This document shows positions 1-7,225 of a stretch of DNA of 64,000 nucleotides, in pieces. Below the pieces are notes generated by a model, which was not told the DNA's origin, did not search any database, and saw only the letters and a program-made list of their open reading frames with translations. The stretch is from CAVQGZ01 sp942491665 (lineage in GTDB: Bacteria > Actinomycetota > Actinomycetes > Jiangellales > Jiangellaceae). The position numbers were made by a program, and so were the translations under genes. The stretch's first letter is position 1. Each line of letters opens with the position of its first letter. The stretch spans positions 558,001 through 622,000 of the forward strand of contig CALOBR010000001.1 in NCBI GenBank assembly GCA_942491665.1. Reading direction: 5' to 3'.

Positions 1-312
1 TCGCTCAGGCGCGCGGGGATTCCTTGTCCGCGACCGGTGAGCTCGGGCGCGGCGACTCGGCCATCGCATGCGCATGCGATCACTTCGTGGTGTTGGTTCC
101 GCTGTAGGGCGGGCGGCCGATCAAGACGTAGTAGAGGATCCCCGACACCGAACACGTCGGTGCAGGCGTCGATGTCCTGCGTGCGGCCCAGAGCTTGCTC
201 GGGGGACATGAACGCGGGCGTGCCGACGATGTCGCCGACCCGCTCGCCCGGTTGCTGCCTCGATCCACCGGCGGCCGGCTCGGGCTCGTATGCGATGCCC
301 CAGTCCATCGTG
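1..312 (-). pseudogene. Ser/Thr protein kinase catalytic-domain fragment
   Basis: Read on the minus strand, this is the middle of a Hanks-type (eukaryotic-like) Ser/Thr kinase domain. MDWGIAYEPE near 312-283 is the DFG metal-binding motif in its DWG form. VGDIVGTPAFMSPEQALG at about 240-187 is the activation loop with the APE-type motif. After a frame change near 145, GILYYVLIGRPPYSGTN (about 142-92) is the helix-F/G region (usually LYELLTGRPPF). A second frame change follows near 90. Neither the ATP-binding lobe nor the start is present: upstream of MDWG the sequence becomes the 5' part of an unrelated plus-strand membrane protein. The fragment therefore runs off the window on one side and is cut by a junction on the other. 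A chimeric assembly join is the simplest reading; a true genomic rearrangement is possible. Kinase identity is secure from the motifs; substrate is unknown. Confidence 0.7.
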
Positions 313-1206
313 TGGCACTCGGACACGCTGCGCTGGATCTTCGTGCTGCTGATCGCCGGTCTCGGCGTCAAGGCGGCACTGGTGCCGCTGCATGGCTGGC
401 TGCCACAGGCGATGGTCGCACCGGCCCCGGTCAGCGCCCTGCTGCACGCGGTCGCCGTGGTGAAGGCCGGGGCATTCGGCATCGTGCGCGTCGTCTACGA
501 CGTGTTCGGTGTCGAGTTCACGGCAGAGCTGGGCCTGCTCCCCTACCTGGGTGCCATCGCTGCGTTCACGATCATCTACGGCTCGGTCAAGGCGCTGTCG
601 CAGGACCACCTGAAAAAGCGCCTGGCCTACTCGACCGTCAGCCAGGTCTCTTACATCGCGCTGGGTGCGGCGATCCTCGGACCACTGGCAACGATCGGCG
701 GCGTGGTGCACCTGGTGCATCAGGGCGTCATGAAGATCACGCTGTTCTTTGCCGCCGGCAACTACGCGGAAAACCTCGGCATCCACCGGGTCAGCGAGAT
801 GAACGGCGTCGGCCGACGCATGCCGGGCACCACGCTGGCCTTCACGATCGGCGCCCTGGGCATGATCGGTATCCCGCCGGTCGCCGGGTTCGTTAGTAAG
901 TGGTACCTCGGCCTGGGTGCCGCGGAGGCAGGCGTGGCCCACTGGGTGCTGCCGGTGCTGGTGGCCAGCAGCCTGCTGAACGCGGCCTATTTCCTGCCGA
1001 TCCTGTACCGCGCCTGGTTCAGGCCGGCGCCGCAAAGCTGGCCGGATGAACAGCCGCGCACGGGGCGCTGGGAGATGCCCGCTGCGCTGCTGTGGCCGCC
1101 GCTGATTACCGCCGGCCTTGCCGTGGCGGCCGGACTGTTCGCCGCGGCCGCACACAGCCCGTTGAGCTGGGCCGAGTTGATTGCATCGAGGGAGTATCGC
1201 GCATGA
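313..1206 (+). CDS. MrpD/NuoM-type cation:proton antiporter subunit, 5'-truncated
   Basis: C-terminal two thirds of a NuoL/M/N-MrpA/D superfamily membrane protein, which carries H+ (or exchanges Na+ for H+) through the inner membrane. The conserved broken-helix lysine region is seen as GVKAALVPLHGWLPQA, followed by APAPVSALLHAVAVVKAG, AYSTVSQVSYIALG and HQGVMKITLFFAAGN with a second conserved Lys. MNGVGRRMPGTTLAF and GIPPVAGFVSKWYLG are typical of the MrpD (MnhD) branch. The reading frame is open upstream to position 37, but residues before about 313 do not match the family, and the opposite strand there encodes a kinase, so the true N-terminus is missing. The stop overlaps the next gene's ATG by four bases (ATGA), indicating one operon. 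It could equally be labelled NuoM-like; MrpD is preferred because a NhaR-type regulator follows. Confidence 0.75.
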   Translation, partial: WHSDTLRWIFVLLIAGLGVKAALVPLHGWLPQAMVAPAPVSALLHAVAVVKAGAFGIVRVVYDVFGVEFTAELGLLPYLGAIAAFTIIYGSVKALSQDHLKKRLAYSTVSQVSYIALGAAILGPLATIGGVVHLVHQGVMKITLFFAAGNYAENLGIHRVSEMNGVGRRMPGTTLAFTIGALGMIGIPPVAGFVSKWYLGLGAAEAGVAHWVLPVLVASSLLNAAYFLPILYRAWFRPAPQSWPDEQPRTGRWEMPAALLWPPLITAGLAVAAGLFAAAAHSPLSWAELIASREYRA

Positions 1207-2867
1207 ATACCGTGATGCTGGTCCTGACACCGCTGTTGCCACTGTTGCTGGCGCCGTGGCTGCGAGACGCCGCGCAGCGCCGGTGGCTGCCGCTGGCTGC
1301 GCTACCGGCCCTGGCCACCGCGCTGTGGCTGCCGGGCGGCAGTCAGCTGACACTGCCGTGGCTGCTGCTCGGCGTGCATCTGCACCTCGATGCCGCAGCG
1401 CAGCTGCTGATGCTGTTCAGCGCGCTGATCTGGCTGCTTGCGGCGATCAGCGTGGCTGCCTCGCCGGAGCACACGCAGACGCCGGGCCGGCGCGGTTTCA
1501 TGCCGTCGTTCCTGCTGGCCATGGCCGGCAACTTCATCGTGCTGCTGGCCGCCGATGCCGTGACCTTCTACCTGGGCTTTGCACTGATGGGGCTGTCGGC
1601 CTACGGCATGCTGGTCAACCCGCGCAGTCAGCGCGCACGCCGCGCCGCACGTATCTACCTGGCGTTCACGCTGCTTGGCGAGGTCGCACTGTTCGCCGGC
1701 ATCGTGCTGCTGGTCGCTGCCACCGGGTCGACGCTGTTCAGCGAGCTCGCCGGCCAGACGCTGCCCGGCGCCGCGGTTGCGCTGCTGCTGCTCGGCTTCG
1801 GCATCAAGGTGGCGCTGCCCGGATTGCACCTGTGGTTGCCATTGACCTACACGCTGGCACCGTTGACCGCGGTCGCCGTGCTCAGCGGCCCGATGATGAA
1901 AGCCGGCCTGCTCGGCTGGATACGTTTCCTGCCGGCAGACGCGGCGGGCGTTGCGGCCTGGGGCGACACGCTGATCGTGCTCGGCGGGCTGGGCGTGGCG
2001 ATCGGTGTACTGCTGGGCATCGTGCAGCGCGAGCCGCGTGCCGTGCTGGCCTACTCGAGTGTCGCCAAGATGGGCCTGATGAGCGCCATCTTCGGTATCG
2101 CGATCAGCGATGCGGCACACAGCACAACGATCGTCGCTGCGCTGTTGCTGCTGGCCGCGCATCACCTGCTGGTCAAATCATCGCTGTTCCTTGGTATCGC
2201 TGCGACCGTCAGGCACGCGGGTCAACGCTGGATACTGCTGCCTTTCGGCTTGCTCGCGCTATCGCTGGCGGGCGCGCCGCTGATGGCAGGTCATGCGGCC
2301 AAGCTCGCGGTCAGCGACGCGCTCGGCGGTCGGCTCGCCGTGCTGTTGACGCTGTCTGCGATCGGCACTGCACTGTTGATGGCACGTTTCATGGTCCTGC
2401 TCAGCAGGCAGGCCGGCGTCGAGGCCGGGCGCGGCAACCCGGTGGCGACCGGCGCGCCGGCCAAGCCCTGGCTCACACCGGTCTGGCTGTTGTTGGTGCC
2501 GGTCGCGTTGATTGCGCCGTTTCCACCGAACCAACTGGGTTTCGATGTCGCTTCACTGCAGACATTGGGCATCGGCCTGGTGTTGGCGGCACTCGTCTGG
2601 GCGGCCACGATGCGCTGGCCGCGACTGCGCCTGCGACCGCCAGCCAGAGACGGCCTGCAGATCCTGGCGTCGATTGCGCACCGCGCATGGCCGACTTCGT
2701 TGCAGCTGCCCAAGCTGCAATGGCCGACGACGATCACGAGGCTCGCAGCCGAACCGCAGGCGCAAGCGACGCCAGAAGCAGCCGTCGGCGGATCGCTGGT
2801 CGGCGCCGGGCTGCGCTGGCTGTCGGTATTCGTACTACTGCTGCTGGCCGTGTTGTCGCCACTGTGA
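1203..2867 (+). CDS. Proton-conducting antiporter-like membrane subunit (NuoL/M/N-MrpD superfamily)
   Basis: A 554-residue protein made almost wholly of hydrophobic helices. The ATG at 1203 is chosen because it overlaps the upstream stop by four bases and starts a hydrophobic N-terminus (MNTVMLVLTPLLPLLL). Family marks: GFGIKVALPGLHLWLPLTY (Lys-containing broken helix), SGPMMKAGLLGWIRF, AYSSVAKMGLMSA and HHLLVKSSLFLG with a further charged Lys inside the membrane. It diverges more from MrpD than its upstream neighbour and has a long C-terminal extension after about residue 430. The two genes are probably distal members of a larger Mrp-like or complex-I-like operon starting to the left of the window. 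Likely role: ion translocation across the cytoplasmic membrane; the ion is not determined by the sequence. Confidence 0.75.
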   Translation: MNTVMLVLTPLLPLLLAPWLRDAAQRRWLPLAALPALATALWLPGGSQLTLPWLLLGVHLHLDAAAQLLMLFSALIWLLAAISVAASPEHTQTPGRRGFMPSFLLAMAGNFIVLLAADAVTFYLGFALMGLSAYGMLVNPRSQRARRAARIYLAFTLLGEVALFAGIVLLVAATGSTLFSELAGQTLPGAAVALLLLGFGIKVALPGLHLWLPLTYTLAPLTAVAVLSGPMMKAGLLGWIRFLPADAAGVAAWGDTLIVLGGLGVAIGVLLGIVQREPRAVLAYSSVAKMGLMSAIFGIAISDAAHSTTIVAALLLLAAHHLLVKSSLFLGIAATVRHAGQRWILLPFGLLALSLAGAPLMAGHAAKLAVSDALGGRLAVLLTLSAIGTALLMARFMVLLSRQAGVEAGRGNPVATGAPAKPWLTPVWLLLVPVALIAPFPPNQLGFDVASLQTLGIGLVLAALVWAATMRWPRLRLRPPARDGLQILASIAHRAWPTSLQLPKLQWPTTITRLAAEPQAQATPEAAVGGSLVGAGLRWLSVFVLLLLAVLSPL

Positions 2868-3241
2868 CCAACGGAATGCCCTATGCGCAATAGTCTAGAT
2901 ATACCTGCGGTCAGCCAGCGTTTCGGCAGCGGACGACGCGCCCCCGATCATCGGCCTGCAGAAGCGGTGCGGGCCACGGCGGTCGTTCAGACGGAATACG
3001 CAGACCGCCGTATGTCTCGCACCGAGATCAGCGTCGCTGGTCTCGTCCCTTCACGCAAGGCCGGCAGTCCGGCCGCGCCATGCAAGGGCACGCGCGCCAA
3101 CTGCGCGTGTATGGGCACGGGTAATGACGCGTCAGAAGTGCTAACAACCCAACAGCCAGTCGTGCGCGCCTTGCCGGCGGCGTTATTCTCTCCCGTGCGT
3201 ACGCCGGCATCGCATCTCGCTACAGGTGGCCGCAGCTCGTC
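2868..3241. other. Intergenic region, no gene recognised
   Basis: 374 bases between the antiporter operon and the LysR gene. Short open frames exist on both strands but their translations are Arg/Ala/Ser-rich and resemble nothing. TAGTCTAGATATA near 2890 is AT-rich for this genome. No confident promoter, terminator or RNA is visible. The LysR promoter should lie in the last 100 bases. Confidence 0.5.
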
Positions 3242-4159
3242 ATGCAAAATCTCAAGCTCAATCTGAAACACCTGCGCTATTTCTGGTCGGTGGCGAGCCA
3301 CGGCACCATTACCCGCGCGGCCGCGGCGCTGTTCCTGACGCCACAGACGATCAGCGGGCAACTCAGCGAATTCGAAAAACAGATCGGCGCAAAGCTGTTC
3401 AAGCGCGAGGGACGCCAACTGGTGTTGACCGAGACCGGCCGCCTGGTATTTTCCTACGCCGACGAGATGTTCCGGCTCGGTGTGGAACTGCAGGACGCCC
3501 TGGACGGACAGACGCCGGGCGCCGAGATAACCGTCAAGGTGGGCGTTGCCATGGTCGTTCCCAAGCTGCTCGCCTACCGCGTGCTGGCGCCGATACTGCA
3601 GCTAACGGAATCGGTCAAACTGATCTGCCATGAGGCGCCGCTGGTCGATCTGTTGGCCGATCTGTCGGTGCACAAGCTGGATGTCGTCATCGCCGACGTA
3701 CCGATCAATCCGGCGCTCAATATCCGCGCCTATAACCACCCGCTTGGCGAATCGGGCATCAGCTTCTTCGCCGAGGCTGCACACGCCGCGGCGCTGCGCG
3801 AAGACTTTCCGGCATGCCTGGACGGCGGCAACATGCTGATGCCCAGCGAAGGCAGCAGCCTGCGCCGCAACCTTGAATCGTGGTTCGAGTCGCACAGGCT
3901 CAAGCCCAAGGTGGTCGCCGAGTTCGAAGACCGTGCCCTGATGAAGGCCTTCGGCGAAAGCGGCTGCGGCGTATTCACATCGCCTACCGCGGTCGAGCAG
4001 GATGTCATGGACAAGTACGGCGTCGAGGTCATCGGGCGCACCGAAGAGATTACCGAGCGTTTCTACCTGATATCCCCGGAGCGACGCATCAAAAACCCAG
4101 CCGTGACCGCGATCACCGAAACAGCGCGCAACGATCTGTTTGTGCAGCACAGCGGCTGA
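3242..4159 (+). CDS. nhaR: NhaR-type LysR-family transcriptional activator
   Basis: 305 residues. The N-terminal winged helix-turn-helix (about residues 8-66) begins LNLKHLRYFWSVASHGTITR and contains LFLTPQTISGQLSEFEKQIG; the effector-binding domain follows (about 95-295). The N-terminal pattern NLKHLRYFW and the QTISGQL helix are typical of NhaR, which in Escherichia coli activates the Na+/H+ antiporter gene nhaA in response to Na+. Here the gene follows two MrpD-like subunits on the same strand, after a 374-base gap, which supports a role in Na+/pH response. Frame intact, length normal. Target genes and inducer are inferred from the family, not shown by the sequence. Confidence 0.8.
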   Translation: MQNLKLNLKHLRYFWSVASHGTITRAAAALFLTPQTISGQLSEFEKQIGAKLFKREGRQLVLTETGRLVFSYADEMFRLGVELQDALDGQTPGAEITVKVGVAMVVPKLLAYRVLAPILQLTESVKLICHEAPLVDLLADLSVHKLDVVIADVPINPALNIRAYNHPLGESGISFFAEAAHAAALREDFPACLDGGNMLMPSEGSSLRRNLESWFESHRLKPKVVAEFEDRALMKAFGESGCGVFTSPTAVEQDVMDKYGVEVIGRTEEITERFYLISPERRIKNPAVTAITETARNDLFVQHSG

Positions 4160-4200
4160 CGCACGCCACACGCTGCAGCCGGCTATCAGCGCACACGCGC

Positions 4201-4461
4201 TATCCTGCATGTTGCACCAGTCGATTGCGGACGGGTGTGAATGCGTCGGCCAAGATGCGGCGAAAGTCCTATTCGGGGCGGATTCTTGCAGGTACCGTTT
4301 GTCCCCCGTCCCCAATCTATCCGGGCCCTCGCTTGTCCAGGCGCGCCCAAACTTGCCCTTCACTCAACCCATAGCTACGGCTATGGTTTTCGCTCCAGGG
4401 CGGCGTCCAAACGCACCTGGCCTGCGCGATCATCCCGGATACTGGTGCAACATGCAGGCTA
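4201..4461. repeat. MITE-like intergenic element with 21-base inverted ends
   Basis: The ends are near-perfect inverted copies: TATCCTGCATGTTGCACCAGT at 4201-4221 (one base over the usual quote, ends shared with) ACTGGTGCAACATGCAGGCT at 4441-4460, with one mismatch. They enclose about 220 bases with no credible gene. The interior shares modules with two other places in this window: TACCGTTTG near 4291 and GGTTTTCGCTCCAGG near 4386 match the copies at 53701-54100 and 57582-57981 (GTACCGTTTG or CCGTTTGCGG, and GGTCGCTCCAGG). The size and terminal inverted repeats suggest a small non-autonomous mobile element; no clear target-site duplication is seen and no transposase is encoded. Confidence 0.6.
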
Positions 4462-4784
4462 TTCCGAGTCGAACGCGCGCGGCGACCCGCAACAGGGAGG
4501 CATCGGACAGCCAATGCAGACGGATCACGAGACCACCAGGCGTGTGACCAAGGAACCTGCTGCATGAGTCCGGACAGGGCCGGTACCGGTGAAGCCGCCC
4601 GTTGCGTTGCAGTCCATGCGCGGTGATCGCGCCGGCCGGGCGCCATTGATTGCACACCTGCCGTCTTCTACCCGTCCGCGCCGGTGCTGTGCGCTGTTCG
4701 CATTCGCGCCAGGCGAACCAGGCGTCCGGGCAGTGGATCCGCCGAGGAGAACCGCCGCCTGCGCGCAAACCCCGGGGGCGTCGA
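4462..4784. other. Intergenic region, nothing recognised
   Basis: 323 bases between the repeat element and the stop of the alpha-E gene, which is transcribed toward it. No convincing gene, RNA or strong hairpin was found. Confidence 0.5.
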
Positions 4785-5738
4785 CTATACGGCTTCGTCG
4801 ATGACCAGGGGCGGTGGAAAATAGGTTGCGGCGATGCTGTTGTGCAGTTCGATAATGCCAATCTGCAACTCGTCGATAAAGGTGTGCAGCGATTCCTGGC
4901 TAAGCTCGGCGACATCCATCTTGCCCAACAGGCGCTTCACAGCGCGTATTCTGCGCAGTACGGGACTTTTTTCATCGAGGCGGACGAAACTTTCCTCCAC
5001 GGCCTCGACACAGTGCATGAACGAGCGCGGATAGTTGACATCCTGGAACAGAAACTCGAGCACGTCGGGGCGACTCACGCGCATCGCTACCCTGCGGCGA
5101 TAGATCTGGTAACCGGACATCGAACGCAACACGCTGATCCACTGCAGGGTATCGAGTGTGCGGGATTCGGGCAGGTTGTCCGGAAACAGGTCGGTCGATC
5201 GCACATCGATCAGACGCGTGGTCATGTCGGCACGTTCGAGATTGCGACCGATGCGCGAGAAGAAATACGCCTCGTCGCGGTACATCACTGAACCCAGCAG
5301 GCCGGTCAGCTGCTGCGAACCGGTGATGATGCCGTCGAGAAAGGTATCGCGGCCCCCCTTGGTCAGGCCGGACTGGATATTCTCCTTGGCAAACAGATAC
5401 AGCTCGTTGAGTTTTTCCCATGACGAACGTGGCAACACGTCGCGCACGGTACGGCAGTTTTCGCGCGCCGCCGCCAGTGACGACAGGATCGAACCGGGGT
5501 TGTGGGCATCACCGATCAGAAAGCGCACCACGTTGCGCTCATTGGCCTCTCGTTCTATCGCATGGAACCCATGCTCGAGGCCGGCGATCTGCACCAGCGG
5601 CTCCCAGCCGGGGGTGATTCCGCGCGGCGTGTCCAGCACCAGATGTGAGTTGACGCGCACCAGGCGAGCGGTATTCTCGGCGCGCTCGACGTAGCGGGCC
5701 AACCAGTAAATGTTCTCTGCGACGCGTGACAGCATCAT
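4785..5738 (-). CDS. Alpha-E domain protein (DUF403/COG2307)
   Basis: 317 residues, all-helical alpha-E family. Diagnostic N-terminus MLSRVAENIYWLARYVERAE, then the conserved RNLERADMTTRLIDVR helix, and a C-terminal FPPPLVI tail. Family members have no assigned enzymatic activity; they are consistently encoded with a circularly permuted ATP-grasp protein, a transglutaminase-like protein and often Anbu, as here. It lies 12 bases downstream of the ATP-grasp gene on the same strand, so the two are almost certainly co-transcribed. A likely role is as a partner or scaffold for the ATP-grasp ligase, by association only. Frame intact. The start is the double ATG at 5738/5735. Confidence 0.9.
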   Translation of the reverse strand: MMLSRVAENIYWLARYVERAENTARLVRVNSHLVLDTPRGITPGWEPLVQIAGLEHGFHAIEREANERNVVRFLIGDAHNPGSILSSLAAARENCRTVRDVLPRSSWEKLNELYLFAKENIQSGLTKGGRDTFLDGIITGSQQLTGLLGSVMYRDEAYFFSRIGRNLERADMTTRLIDVRSTDLFPDNLPESRTLDTLQWISVLRSMSGYQIYRRRVAMRVSRPDVLEFLFQDVNYPRSFMHCVEAVEESFVRLDEKSPVLRRIRAVKRLLGKMDVAELSQESLHTFIDELQIGIIELHNSIAATYFPPPLVIDEAV

Positions 5739-5750
5739 GGGCCTCTCCGT

Positions 5751-7199
5751 TTAATCGGTTTCCACGATCCAGGTATCTTTGGATCCACCACCCTGCGACG
5801 AATTGACGACCAGCGAGCCCTTGCGAAGCGCGACCCGGGTCAGCCCACCGGTTGTCACGAAGATCTGACGACCGCTGAGAATGAATGGCCGCAGGTCGAC
5901 ATGACGCGGCTCGAGGGTATGGCCGACGACGGTCGGCACCGTGGAGATGCCCAGCGTGGGTTGGGCGATATAGTTGCGTGGATTGTCCTTGATCAGCCTG
6001 GCAAAACGCCTGAGCTCGGCCTTGCTCGCGCGTGGCCCGATCAGCATGCCATAGCCGCCGGATTCGTTGGCCGGCTTGATCACCAACTCGTCGAGATGCT
6101 CGAGTACGTACTTGCGTTCGTCCGGGAACATGCAGCGATAGGTTGGCACGTTGGGAATACCCGGTTCTTCGTCCAGGTAGTAACGGATGATGTCCGGCAC
6201 AAAGGCATACACGACCTTGTCATCGGCGACCCCGGCGCCCGGTGCATTCGCCAGGCCGACCTTGTGCGCCTTCCAGGCACGCAGCAGGCCGGGCACACCG
6301 AGGATCGAATCCTCGCGAAACGCCTCGGGGTCAATGAATTCATCGTCGACGCGACGATAGATGACGTCGACGCGCTTGGGTCCGGATACGGTGCGCCGAT
6401 AGACGCAGTCATCGTCATCGACGAACAGATCGCGACCCTCGACCAGCTCGGCGCCCATTTCCATCGCCAGGTAGGCATGCTCGAAATAGGCCGAGTTGTA
6501 GATGCCCGGCGTGAGCACCGCGACCGACGGACGTTTGACGTTGCGCGGCGACAGCCCGGCGAGCGTCTCGTAGAGCTGCGTTGGATAGTCGTTGACCGGC
6601 AGCGGCGCATAGGACTCGAACAGCTCGGGAAACACGCGCTTGGTGACCAGGCGGTTTTCCAGCATGTACGACACACCCGATGGTACGCGCAGATTGTCTT
6701 CGAGCACGTACATCACGCCATCGGCGTCGCGCACCAGGTCGGATCCGCAGATGTGCGCCCAGATGCCCTGCGGCGGCTTGACGCCGATGCACTGCGGGCG
6801 GAAGTTCTTCGATTCGGCCAGCACCTCGGCGGGGAACACGCCGTCCTTGATAATTTTCTGGTCGTGATAGAGGTCGTTGATGAACAGGTTCAAGGCCTTG
6901 ACGCGCTGACTGAGGCCCGCCTCGATCTTGTCCCATTCCTTCTTTTCGATGATGCGCGGCACGATATCGAACGGCCAGTTGCGATCGATCATTCCCTCGT
7001 TCTCGTTGTACACCGTAAAGGTGATGCCCATCTCCTTGATCGCCAGGTCAGCGGCATCCTGGCGCGTGGCAAGCTCGTCGCTGCTCATCTTTCTGAACAG
7101 CGCGATGAGCTCCTTGGCCAACGGCCGCGCGCGATTCTTGCGCGCCATCATCTCGTCGAAAAACGGGCCGGGATCGTAATCCTTGAGCGGTATCGGCAT
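5751..7199 (-). CDS. Circularly permuted type-2 ATP-grasp protein (COG2308)
   Basis: 482 residues from the ATG at 7199 (MPIPLKDYDPGPFFDEMM); the frame is open further upstream but that part overlaps the preceding gene and is not family-like. Family marks include the N-terminal YDPGPFFDEM, IGVKPPQGIWAHICGSDLVR, YVLEDNLRVPSGVSYMLENR, LVIKPANESGGYGMLIGP and the C-terminal GGGSKDTWIVE. ATP-grasp enzymes form amide or peptide-like bonds through an acyl-phosphate; the permuted type-2 group is thought to ligate peptides, but the substrate is unknown. It sits 26 bases after the transglutaminase-DUF2126 gene and 12 bases before alpha-E. Frame intact; length normal. Confidence 0.9.
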   Translation of the reverse strand: MPIPLKDYDPGPFFDEMMARKNRARPLAKELIALFRKMSSDELATRQDAADLAIKEMGITFTVYNENEGMIDRNWPFDIVPRIIEKKEWDKIEAGLSQRVKALNLFINDLYHDQKIIKDGVFPAEVLAESKNFRPQCIGVKPPQGIWAHICGSDLVRDADGVMYVLEDNLRVPSGVSYMLENRLVTKRVFPELFESYAPLPVNDYPTQLYETLAGLSPRNVKRPSVAVLTPGIYNSAYFEHAYLAMEMGAELVEGRDLFVDDDDCVYRRTVSGPKRVDVIYRRVDDEFIDPEAFREDSILGVPGLLRAWKAHKVGLANAPGAGVADDKVVYAFVPDIIRYYLDEEPGIPNVPTYRCMFPDERKYVLEHLDELVIKPANESGGYGMLIGPRASKAELRRFARLIKDNPRNYIAQPTLGISTVPTVVGHTLEPRHVDLRPFILSGRQIFVTTGGLTRVALRKGSLVVNSSQGGGSKDTWIVETD

Positions 7200-7225
7200 A
7201 TCGTCTTCTTCGCTGGCTACCAGCG

